Shown: in pieces, positions 1-6,917 of the stretch
How positions within the stretch are numbered: the stretch's first letter is position 1
Layout of the letters: the number at the start of each line of letters is the position of its first letter
Source: JBFWIW01 sp050253535
GTDB lineage: Bacteria; Bacillota; Clostridia; Oscillospirales; Oscillospiraceae
Length of the DNA: 30,647 bases
Direction of reading: 5' to 3'
NCBI GenBank assembly: GCA_050253535.1
Contig: JBFWIW010000036.1
Span: 1-30,647 of the forward strand
Made by a program: the position numbers and the translations under genes
Notes under the pieces: model-generated
The model's database searches: none
What the model saw: the letters and a program-made list of their open reading frames with translations, nothing else
What the model was told of the DNA's origin: nothing

Positions 1-9
1 ATTGTACCT

Positions 10-1926
10 TTAACCATTAGTGCTCGTTCCGGTAAGGTCTCCTACACCGCTGCCGTCGTTAGGGGTCATATTTTCTCCTGTATCTGTACCTGTTCCTGTA
101 TCCGTACCCGTGTCTGTGCCGGTATCGCTGCCGGTGCTTGTACCGGTGCCCGTTTCTGTTTCAGTCTGAGGACCATTTGATACCTGAAGGACAACCTGAG
201 TGTGGATCGGAACCTTCTCCCCGGTCTCATAACTTTGGAAAACAACCTCATCCTTTGGCGCCGTATCATCGACATTTTCAATTTCATAGGTCAGGTCATA
301 ACTTTGCAGCCGAAGGATCGCCTTTGAAACAGACAGCCCTATAACATTTGGTACATCGACATATACAATGTCCGGTCCGCTGCTGTATGTGATATAGACC
401 GTCCCGTTTTCAACGAGCTGCTCTCCCTCTGCCGGGTACTGGTCAATAACGTATCCCGCGGTAACCGAGTCGTCCGGCGCGCTGTCCATAACGATGTCCA
501 GATTCAGCTGGAGCGCATCAAGTTTTATCTTTGCCTCCCGATAATCGATGTTTGTGATGTCCGGCATATAGACTTTTACTTCACCGCTGGACACTGTGAG
601 CTTCACGTCAATACCGCTCGTAAGGACTGTCATCTGACGGCTCGGAGCCGGATCCTGAGATATGATATACCCCTCCTCGTAGTCGGACGAGTTCACATTT
701 GTGACGTCAAAATTATAATATTTGAGATACTCTTCGTCGGATATCACGCTTTCTACATTTTGTCCGATAAAGGTGGGCACCGTAACCCTCTCCTCGTCCG
801 GGTCAAGCATATCCTTCAAAAAGTAGTTCCACATAAAAACAAAAAGTAAAATAAGGAAAACAAGGACGCAGAACACCCCGATAAGCGTTGCGGTTTTGCT
901 TGCGCGTTTTCTGTTGCTGACATATACATCTTTTGGAGATTTATTTTTGACAGGGACAGGCACCGGACGCTGCTTCTTTTTCATGACGGCGGCTGCATCC
1001 GTGACGGCCTTGACGGGCAGAACCTGGGTACTCTGCGAAATGATGCTGGGATCCAAGGCATTCGCGGCACCGAAATACTGGAAAAGAATGTTTGGATTCT
1101 TGCGAAATTCCTCAAGATCGTGCAGGAGCTCGTCCGCCGAGGCGTAACGTAAGTTTATATCCGGCTCCATCGCATGCATAATGATCGATTCAAGACCCGC
1201 CGGTATATCCGGGTTCAGCTCGCGCGGGGAGAGCGGGATAGAACTTATATGCTGTATAGCCACGGAAACGGGAGAATCCCCCTCGAACGGGAGTCGGTTT
1301 GTGAGCATTTCATACATCACGACGCCGACCGAATAGATATCGGAGCGCGCGTCAACGACGCCGCCCTTCGCCTGCTCAGGGGAAATGTAATGGACGGAGC
1401 CCAGTGCTTCATGCGTAAGCGTGTTCTGTGTCGTTAAAAGCCGTGCGATGCCAAAATCTGCGACCTTGACGCTTCCGTCTTTCAGTATCATTATGTTGTG
1501 CGGTTTTATATCCCTGTGAATGATTCCGCGCGAATGGGCATGCTTCAGCGCTTTTGTGATCTGAGTTGTGAAATGAAGGGCTTCCTTCCATGTTAGAACA
1601 CCCTTGCGGTTTATATACTGCTTGAGCGTTATACCCTCAATGAGTTCCATCACGATATAATCCAATCCATCCGTGTGGTTCACATCATAGACCGCAACGA
1701 TATTGGGATGTGAAAGCATGGCGACAGCCTGTGACTCTGCGTGAAAGCGTCTGCGAAAATCCGTGTCGCTTGCAAGTTCGTTTCTCAAAACCTTGACAGC
1801 CACAAGCCTGTTAAGGCGATGGCATCTCGCTTTATAGACCTCCGCCATGCCGCCCGAGCCTATTTTTCCCAATATTTCATATCTGTCGTCCAGATATTTC
1901 CCTATAAGATTATCAGCGTTTTCCAT
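10..1926 (-). CDS. pknB: Ser/Thr protein kinase with PASTA domains (PknB/PrkC type)
   Basis: Membrane-anchored Hanks-type kinase that senses muropeptides or cell-wall precursors and phosphorylates Ser/Thr targets. The cytoplasmic kinase domain (about residues 15-275) shows the glycine loop GSGGMAEV, Lys45 (AVKV), Glu64, HRDIKPHN with catalytic Asp139, DFG at 157-159, and SPEQ. One membrane helix lies at about 346-368. It is followed by three extracellular PASTA repeats (about 380-447, 451-517, 523-585) and a Thr/Gly/Ser-rich tail (about 588-638). I chose the ATG at 1926 because GGAGGAG lies 6 bases before it; an in-frame TTG 15 bases upstream sits inside the Shine-Dalgarno region. The partner phosphatase is 34 bases upstream. 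In Bacillota rsgA usually follows, but it would lie outside the window. The family call is very secure. Confidence 0.97.
   Translation of the reverse strand: MENADNLIGKYLDDRYEILGKIGSGGMAEVYKARCHRLNRLVAVKVLRNELASDTDFRRRFHAESQAVAMLSHPNIVAVYDVNHTDGLDYIVMELIEGITLKQYINRKGVLTWKEALHFTTQITKALKHAHSRGIIHRDIKPHNIMILKDGSVKVADFGIARLLTTQNTLTHEALGSVHYISPEQAKGGVVDARSDIYSVGVVMYEMLTNRLPFEGDSPVSVAIQHISSIPLSPRELNPDIPAGLESIIMHAMEPDINLRYASADELLHDLEEFRKNPNILFQYFGAANALDPSIISQSTQVLPVKAVTDAAAVMKKKQRPVPVPVKNKSPKDVYVSNRKRASKTATLIGVFCVLVFLILLFVFMWNYFLKDMLDPDEERVTVPTFIGQNVESVISDEEYLKYYNFDVTNVNSSDYEEGYIISQDPAPSRQMTVLTSGIDVKLTVSSGEVKVYMPDITNIDYREAKIKLDALQLNLDIVMDSAPDDSVTAGYVIDQYPAEGEQLVENGTVYITYSSGPDIVYVDVPNVIGLSVSKAILRLQSYDLTYEIENVDDTAPKDEVVFQSYETGEKVPIHTQVVLQVSNGPQTETETGTGTSTGSDTGTDTGTDTGTGTDTGENMTPNDGSGVGDLTGTSTNG
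76..165 (-). repeat. Hexanucleotide minisatellite coding a Thr-Gly/Asp tail of PknB
   Basis: About 15 degenerate six-base units encode alternating Thr-Gly, Ser-Gly and Thr-Asp dipeptides at about residues 588-617 of PknB, just after the last PASTA repeat. The two-codon period is directly visible. It probably forms a flexible, low-complexity extracellular tail whose length could vary by slippage without shifting frame. Confidence 0.75.
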
Positions 1927-1960
1927 TAAAAGCTCCTCCAAGGAATAGTTGGCCAGGTGA

Positions 1961-2695
1961 TTATTTCTTAAAGATTACGACTGTTATATTGTCGGGAGCA
2001 CCACGGTCTACGGCGATTTTGAGCAGCCGTTCACAGCATCCGTCTATGCTGCCGCCGTAAAGGACCTCATAAAGTATTTCATGGTCTTCCACGATGTTCG
2101 TAAGTCCGTCGGAACAAAGAATAATATAATCTCCCGGAAGAACGTTCGGCGTAAAAATGTCTGCTTCCACTTCCACGGCGGTACCGAGAGCGCGGGTTAT
2201 AAGGTTTTTGCGTGGATGCCGGCGCGATTCCTCCCTTGTCAGGTCGCCGCGTTCGATCAGGTCCTCAACAACCGAATGGTCGCGTGTAATCTGAGTTATA
2301 TTACCATTCGTTATCTGATACGCCCTGCTGTCGCCGATGTTGATCACAAGCGTGTTCTCGCCGGCAACGAGCGCTGAGACAAGCGTCGTGCCCATGCCGC
2401 CGTATTCTTCGTTGTTAAATGAGGCGTCATATACCATACGGTTTGCAAGCGCTGCGGCGTTCTGCAGAACAGCCGAAAGTCTCGTAACCGAAAATTTGCC
2501 GTTCAGCCCTTTTTTCACTTCAGAGAAGAAACTTTCTGAAGCCATTGCACTCGCGATGTTGCCCGCTTTGGCGCCGCCCATGCCGTCGCACACCAGAAAG
2601 AGCGCGACTCCCCTCTCCTCGTCACAATACGAGGAGTAGGTATCCTGATTCTGTTTCCTGATCAATCCCTTATCAGTGATCGCCCAAAAATTCAT
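1961..2695 (-). CDS. prpC: PP2C-family Ser/Thr protein phosphatase (PrpC/Stp)
   Basis: Metal-dependent phosphatase that reverses phosphorylation by the neighbouring PASTA kinase. At 244 residues it has the usual length for bacterial PP2C. The motifs are in order: RKQNQD near the N-terminus, CDGMGG with metal-binding Asp37, GMGTTL, GDSRAY, SDGLTN and GAPDNIT near the C-terminus. No membrane segment is seen, so it should be cytoplasmic. The ATG follows AGGAGATCTTGT. The gene sits between rlmN and pknB, the standard Bacillota order, and is probably co-transcribed with both. Confidence 0.96.
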   Translation of the reverse strand: MNFWAITDKGLIRKQNQDTYSSYCDEERGVALFLVCDGMGGAKAGNIASAMASESFFSEVKKGLNGKFSVTRLSAVLQNAAALANRMVYDASFNNEEYGGMGTTLVSALVAGENTLVINIGDSRAYQITNGNITQITRDHSVVEDLIERGDLTREESRRHPRKNLITRALGTAVEVEADIFTPNVLPGDYIILCSDGLTNIVEDHEILYEVLYGGSIDGCCERLLKIAVDRGAPDNITVVIFKK

Positions 2696-2722
2696 ACAAG
2701 ATCTCCTAAAACAGCGAACTAT

Positions 2723-3745
2723 CTATCTGTATTTACGGCGAAGCTGTCCGCAGGAGGCGTCTATGTCGCTGCCAAGACGACGGCGGACGGTGACATTTAT
2801 GCCACCTTTAATCAAAATATTCTGAAAAGCTTTGAGATTTTCGGGCCTGCTCGGTTTCAGCGGACTTTCTTCCACATTGTTGAGCATTATGAGGTTCAAG
2901 TGGCTGCCTGTACCGCGGAGCTTTTTGACCAAAAGCTCTGCGTGGCGCGACGTGTCGTTCACGCCGTCTATCATAGCATACTCGAACGACACCCGCCGCC
3001 CTGTCTTTTCAAAATATTCCGTACAGGTTTTAAGAAGCTTATCCACTCCGCATGACTTATTTACAGGCATTATCCTCGATCTCGTTTCGTCATCCGGCGC
3101 ATGCAGCGAAACGGACAAAGTTAATTGTAAGTTATAATCACCCATTTTGTCAACTTTTTCTGTAAGTCCGCACGTTGAAAGCGATATATGCCTCATTCCG
3201 ATGCCCATTCCATCGGGATGATTCACAAGCTTTAAGAAGCGGATAACGGTATCAAAGTTATCCAGCGGCTCACCTATCCCCATGAGGACGATATTGGATA
3301 TCTTCGTTCCGGAATCCATCTGTGAAAAAAGAACCTGATCGAGCATTTCGGACGGCTCTAGGTTCCTGACCAGTCCGCCGATAGTAGATGCGCAGAACGC
3401 GCATCCCATACGACAGCCCACCTGGGACGAAATGCAGACGGTGTTGCCGTGCTCATAGCGCATAACGACACTCTCAACAGAGTTCCCGTCCGAAAGCCCC
3501 CACAGGTATTTCACAGTTCCGTCCAGACCTGAGACCTGTTTGCGAAAGACGACAGGAGAAGTAATATAGAACGCTTCTTCTAGCTTTGCCCTTAAGTCCT
3601 TTGAGAGGTTCGACATCTCATCAAAGGAGCGCACACCGGACGAGAGCCATCTGAACACCTGTCCGGCTCTGTATTTCGGTTCACCCATCCCGGCGAGAGC
3701 TTCCCCAATTTCCTCCGGGAGCATTGATTTTATATCTTTTTTCAC
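2723..3745 (-). CDS. rlmN: Dual-specificity 23S rRNA A2503 / tRNA A37 C2-methyltransferase RlmN
   Basis: Radical-SAM enzyme that methylates C2 of A2503 in 23S rRNA and of A37 in some tRNAs. The CxxxCxxC cluster is CRMGCAFC (Cys111, Cys115, Cys118), followed by a GxGEP-type motif (MGIGEPLDN). The C-terminal Cys332 (ASCGQL) matches the cysteine that carries the methyl group in RlmN/Cfr. At 340 residues it is full length. The start is GTG at 3745, with GGAGGAATC directly before it; ATG codon 8 is a weaker alternative. Cfr is the paralogue, but gene order beside rsmB and prpC favours RlmN. Confidence 0.95.
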   Translation of the reverse strand: MKKDIKSMLPEEIGEALAGMGEPKYRAGQVFRWLSSGVRSFDEMSNLSKDLRAKLEEAFYITSPVVFRKQVSGLDGTVKYLWGLSDGNSVESVVMRYEHGNTVCISSQVGCRMGCAFCASTIGGLVRNLEPSEMLDQVLFSQMDSGTKISNIVLMGIGEPLDNFDTVIRFLKLVNHPDGMGIGMRHISLSTCGLTEKVDKMGDYNLQLTLSVSLHAPDDETRSRIMPVNKSCGVDKLLKTCTEYFEKTGRRVSFEYAMIDGVNDTSRHAELLVKKLRGTGSHLNLIMLNNVEESPLKPSRPENLKAFQNILIKGGINVTVRRRLGSDIDASCGQLRRKYR

Positions 3746-3861
3746 GATTCCTCCAACGTAATTATGGCACTGAGTTGAAAAACATCTGAAATTCTCAATC
3801 TCCGCGGGTCATTTCGTCGGAAATTACCTGCCAATAACTGCAGATATTCAGCAAACCATAA
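3746..3861. other. rsmB-rlmN intergenic gap with imperfect hairpin
   Basis: This 116-base gap has no plausible ORF. An imperfect inverted repeat at 3807-3828 (arms GGTCATTTC and GAAATTACC, one mismatch) sits in the middle. The rlmN Shine-Dalgarno lies at the low-coordinate end. No T-run follows the hairpin, so I do not call it a terminator. Confidence 0.4.
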
Positions 3862-5190
3862 TTATCCTCTGCGGCGCAGCTTTGAAATATAAAAGCCGTC
3901 TGTGCCTTGTCTCTGCGGCCACAGTGTGATTTTACCTGCTGTATCCCCTATTCCCGGAAGTATAAAGTTAATATACTCAAAATCAGGATTTTCAGATACA
4001 AATCTGTCGGTCACATCCTCATTTTCGCGCTTCAATACAGTGCAGGTCGAATACAGAAGTACGCCGCCGGGTTTTACGTACTTGGAGAGATTTTGAAGAA
4101 TATCATACTGTACGGCCGGGAGCCCCGATATTTCGCTCTCGCTTTTCATGCGGATATCCGGCTTTTTACCAATGACTCCGAGGCCGGAACACGGCACATC
4201 GGCAATGACAAGATCGGCTTTTTGCAGAAGCTCGGGCGCTTCCGACCTGCCGTCGAGGCACCTTGTCCCGATGATATCAATTCCCAGGCGCTTCGCCCCG
4301 TTTTCTATCAGACGAAGCTTTTTTTCGTGCAGGTCGCAGGAGAGTATTGTCCCCCTGTCTTGCATAGCTATTGCGGCTGAAAACGATTTACCGCCCGGAG
4401 CGGCGCAGCCGTCTATTATGAACATGTCCGGTTTCGGAGAGGCTGCGATAACCGCAAGGCGCGCCGCCGCGTCCTGTATATAGCATCTGCCCTCGGCAAA
4501 CGGCCGCAAAGCGGTCACGTCGCCCGGGGAGGTGAGCTCCAGACAATCGTCCAAAAACGGATGCATCCGCGCGTTAACGCCGGCATTTTCAAGCTCTTCG
4601 AGAACATTTTGGGTATTTGTTTTCAGTGTATTGATCTGTATGTCCGTTAACGGCTGTGTGTTGTTCAGACGGAGCATTTCCTCACATTCTCTCTCGCCGA
4701 TTTCGCCGAGATACTGCCGCACAAGCCATTCGGGGTGGCTGTATTTTATGGATAAATACTTTGCAAAATCGCTCGCAGATATTTCCGGCAGCGAGTTTTT
4801 ATTCTGCGTGATTTTGCGCAGAACCGCGTTTACAAGACCCGCGGCGCCGGGGTTTGAATACTTCTTCGCGAGGGACACGCCCTCGTTTACAGCGGCGCTC
4901 TCCGGTATCTTAGTTAAAAAAAGTATCTGATACACGGACAGACGCAGAATATCGGCGACCAGTGGCTCCATCTTATCCGGCTTTACGCTTGTTGAATATG
5001 CGGAGATATAGAAGTCGCACAGAGAGGCGTTCTGAAGAACGCCGTAGCATATTTTTGTCGCAAGCGCCGCGTCGCGTGGGTCCGGTTCTTCCTTTTTTAT
5101 AAGATTGTCAAGAAATATATCGGCCCAGGCCCCGCTTTTGCGCGAGGCGGCGATCGCCTTAAGCGCCATTTCGCGCGCTGTCATATGCAT
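3862..5190 (-). CDS. rsmB: 16S rRNA m5C967 methyltransferase RsmB (Sun/Fmu)
   Basis: SAM-dependent methyltransferase that makes m5C967 in 16S rRNA. The N-terminal third (about 1-135) is an all-helical NusB-like RNA-binding domain. The C-terminal part is a Rossmann methyltransferase with the SAM loop DGCAAPGGKS (260-269), the DVPCSG motif (Cys334) and STCT with the nucleophilic Cys383. Length (442) is normal. Its start overlaps the end of fmt. ATG at 5190 has GGGGA eight bases upstream; ATG at 5184 would give an ATGA overlap but poorer spacing. Coupling to fmt is likely. Confidence 0.95.
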   Translation of the reverse strand: MHMTAREMALKAIAASRKSGAWADIFLDNLIKKEEPDPRDAALATKICYGVLQNASLCDFYISAYSTSVKPDKMEPLVADILRLSVYQILFLTKIPESAAVNEGVSLAKKYSNPGAAGLVNAVLRKITQNKNSLPEISASDFAKYLSIKYSHPEWLVRQYLGEIGERECEEMLRLNNTQPLTDIQINTLKTNTQNVLEELENAGVNARMHPFLDDCLELTSPGDVTALRPFAEGRCYIQDAAARLAVIAASPKPDMFIIDGCAAPGGKSFSAAIAMQDRGTILSCDLHEKKLRLIENGAKRLGIDIIGTRCLDGRSEAPELLQKADLVIADVPCSGLGVIGKKPDIRMKSESEISGLPAVQYDILQNLSKYVKPGGVLLYSTCTVLKRENEDVTDRFVSENPDFEYINFILPGIGDTAGKITLWPQRQGTDGFYISKLRRRG

Positions 5191-6095
5191 ATTGGGTGTC
5201 CCCGCAGATAATCCCCCGCCGGCATACGTTTGCCGCCCGCGGCCTGGAGTTCAGTTATACGAACAGCGCCGTCCGCGCAGGCTATACTTATACCTTTTGA
5301 GTCGGCTGAGAAGACGGTACCGCACTGTTTGCCCGATGGGTTTTCCGCCCTTTCCGCTGTATAAATTTTAAACTCAGTACCGGCAATTTTTGCTGTCGCG
5401 ACGGGCCAGGGGTTCAGTCCGCGAATTTTGCAGAGTATCTCTCCGGAGGTTTTACTCCAGTCTATGGGACACAGCTCCTTTTTAATCGGGGGGGCAAATG
5501 TCGCTTCGTCATGGTTCTGCGGAGTCCTTCCCACGTTCCCGCGCTCAATGTTCCGTACGGTCTCGACGAGAAGGTCTGCGCCTATGACCATAAGGCGGTC
5601 AAATAGTTCTCCAGAGGTTTCATTATGGCCTATTTCAGTCTCTTTAACGGCAATAATATCGCCCGCGTCCATCTCCTCAGCCATATACATCGCGGTAACG
5701 CCGGTCGTCTTTTCTCCGTTCAGAACGGCCCACTGTATGGGAGCGGAGCCACGGTAACTGGGTAATACGGAGCCGTGGATATTTATACAGCCCAACGGCG
5801 GAATATCAAGCATATTCTTTGGAAGAATCTTACCGTAGGCAACGACGGCAATGAGGTCGGGCTCCAATTTTTTTATATCCTCAATAACCGAAGCGTCCCT
5901 CAGTTTCAAAGGCTGGAACACTGGTGTGCCATACTCCAAAGCCATCTTTTTCACGGGGCTTGCCTCAAGCTTCATGCCGCGGTTTTTGGGCTTGTCCGGC
6001 TGGGTAAAAACGCCGACTACATCAAAACCTGCCCTGTACAGCGCACCGAGTGAGGCGGCGGCAAAGTCGGGAGTCCCCATAAAAAGGATACGCAT
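5181..6095 (-). CDS. fmt: Methionyl-tRNA formyltransferase
   Basis: Transfers a formyl group from 10-formyl-THF to initiator Met-tRNA. The N-terminal hydrolase domain has NIHGSVLPSYRG with catalytic Asn105 and His107, the SAPIQW segment, and Asp143 in MDAGDI. The C-terminal oligonucleotide-binding domain (about 205-304) includes GLNPWPVA. At 304 residues it is of normal length. Its ATG shares one base with the TGA of def (TGATG), so formylation and deformylation enzymes are translationally coupled. No missing residues are seen. Confidence 0.97.
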   Translation of the reverse strand: MRILFMGTPDFAAASLGALYRAGFDVVGVFTQPDKPKNRGMKLEASPVKKMALEYGTPVFQPLKLRDASVIEDIKKLEPDLIAVVAYGKILPKNMLDIPPLGCINIHGSVLPSYRGSAPIQWAVLNGEKTTGVTAMYMAEEMDAGDIIAVKETEIGHNETSGELFDRLMVIGADLLVETVRNIERGNVGRTPQNHDEATFAPPIKKELCPIDWSKTSGEILCKIRGLNPWPVATAKIAGTEFKIYTAERAENPSGKQCGTVFSADSKGISIACADGAVRITELQAAGGKRMPAGDYLRGHPICI

Positions 6096-6592
6096 CAGTC
6101 TTCCTCCTCGGCAGTTCCCTTTAATTCCTCATCTGTCAGGAATCTTTCCGCACGCTCCGTAAAAAGATGGCCGTCAAGATGGTCCAGCTCATGGCAAAAT
6201 GCCCGTGCGGTCAGTCTCTCGCCAGATATCTCGAACGCTTTTCCATACCGGTCAAAGGCATGGACGGTGACAAAGTCCGGGCGCGTAACAACTCCGTAGA
6301 CTCCCGGAACACTGAGGCATCCCTCCGGCCCCGTCTGCTCCCCGTCTTTTCCGATTATGACGGGGTTTATGAGTTCTATAACCTCATCTTCTTCCCCGTT
6401 CGTCTCTATTACCAAAACGGCGCGGCGGAGAACCCCTACCTGCGGCGCGGCAAGACCGACGCCGTTTGCCCCTAAAAGAGTTTCGCGCATATCGTCCAGA
6501 AGTGTCCAGAGACGCTCATTGAAAACGGTGACCTCCCGGCATTTTTTGTTGAGCGTGGGGTCCCCTTCGCGCAGTATATTTCTCAAAGCCAT
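6095..6592 (-). CDS. def: Peptide deformylase
   Basis: Removes the N-formyl group from nascent proteins. All three metallohydrolase motifs are present: GVGLAAPQVG, EGCLSVPG with metal ligand Cys92, and HELDH with His134, Glu135 and His138. Length is 165 residues from the chosen ATG at 6592, which has AAAGGA upstream. The frame stays open for 31 more codons, but these give a hydrophobic stretch foreign to the family and lack a good Shine-Dalgarno. The upstream gap is unusually long for an operon gene and carries repeats, so a local promoter there is possible but none was recognised. Confidence 0.96.
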   Translation of the reverse strand: MALRNILREGDPTLNKKCREVTVFNERLWTLLDDMRETLLGANGVGLAAPQVGVLRRAVLVIETNGEEDEVIELINPVIIGKDGEQTGPEGCLSVPGVYGVVTRPDFVTVHAFDRYGKAFEISGERLTARAFCHELDHLDGHLFTERAERFLTDEELKGTAEEED

Positions 6593-6748
6593 AAATATAA
6601 TCAGTCCTTTCTTTGGAAAAACAATGTAAAACAAGTAAAACCACGCGGAACTTCCGTAACGTACGTCGAAAAAGACGCATAACATGACGTCTGAGGCTGG
6701 GCGGCCGTCACTTTATTCTCTTATTGCAAAAGCTCCTCGTTCATTTTA

Positions 6749-6767
6749 CAAAAGCTAAAAGCTTTTG
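6749..6767. repeat. Perfect inverted repeat CAAAAGCT-AAA-AGCTTTTG
   Basis: Eight-base perfect arms separated by AAA. Another GCAAAAGCT lies about 23 bases to the left (6726-6734), so more than one pairing is possible. No T-run marks it as a terminator in either direction; its role is unknown. Confidence 0.6.
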
Positions 6768-6771
6768 CATA

Positions 6772-6855
6772 TTTTGTGTTGCGCGGGCGTGACCATAATC
6801 CGCAAAAGGTAAAATCACAGTACTTCGCAGGAACTAACTTGCCGCATGGTGCACC
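6772..6855. repeat. Dispersed ~84-bp intergenic repeat, copy A
   Basis: This stretch aligns over its whole length with 25446-25528 in the rluB-dacF gap. By eye about 61 of 84 positions are identical with one single-base gap. The best-kept blocks are the left end TTTTGTG, AAAAGGTAAA, ATCACA, CTT-GCAGG, ACTT and the right end GCACC. In this copy the inner hairpin is decayed. The conserved pattern without an ORF suggests a mobile or palindromic intergenic element. Confidence 0.65.
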
Positions 6856-6860
6856 TTGTT

Positions 6861-6876
6861 CGTCTCTGCAGAGACG
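6861..6876. repeat. Perfect 16-base palindrome
   Basis: CGTCTCTGCAGAGACG reads the same on both strands and lies next to repeat copy A, 43 bases after the priA stop. It could fold into a stem in the priA-def transcript or be a protein-binding dyad; nothing else decides between these. Confidence 0.6.
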
Positions 6877-6917
6877 CGGACATACCCTCGTGTTTTTCAA
6901 AAAATGGTTTTGAAAAA

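Larger units (their letters stand above)
6593..6917. other. priA-def intergenic region (325 bases) with repeat and hairpins
   Basis: No gene was recognised. Reading from priA towards def the gap contains a 9-bp AT-rich inverted repeat just after the priA stop (arms TTTTTCAAA and TTTGAAAAA on the minus strand), a perfect 16-base palindrome at 6861-6876, an ~84-base copy of a dispersed repeat at 6772-6855, and a perfect inverted repeat at 6749-6767. The last 100 bases before def hold only the Shine-Dalgarno. It looks like a patch of intergenic repeat sequence inserted in an otherwise compact operon. Confidence 0.6.

Noticed and set aside
2832..3137. Long plus-strand open frames opposite rlmN and other genes
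   Set aside because: They mirror the strong minus-strand genes, have no Shine-Dalgarno and no recognisable motifs.
6593..6685. Upstream extension of def to an earlier start
   Set aside because: It adds 31 hydrophobic residues not seen in deformylases, with no good Shine-Dalgarno; the ATG at 6592 has one.
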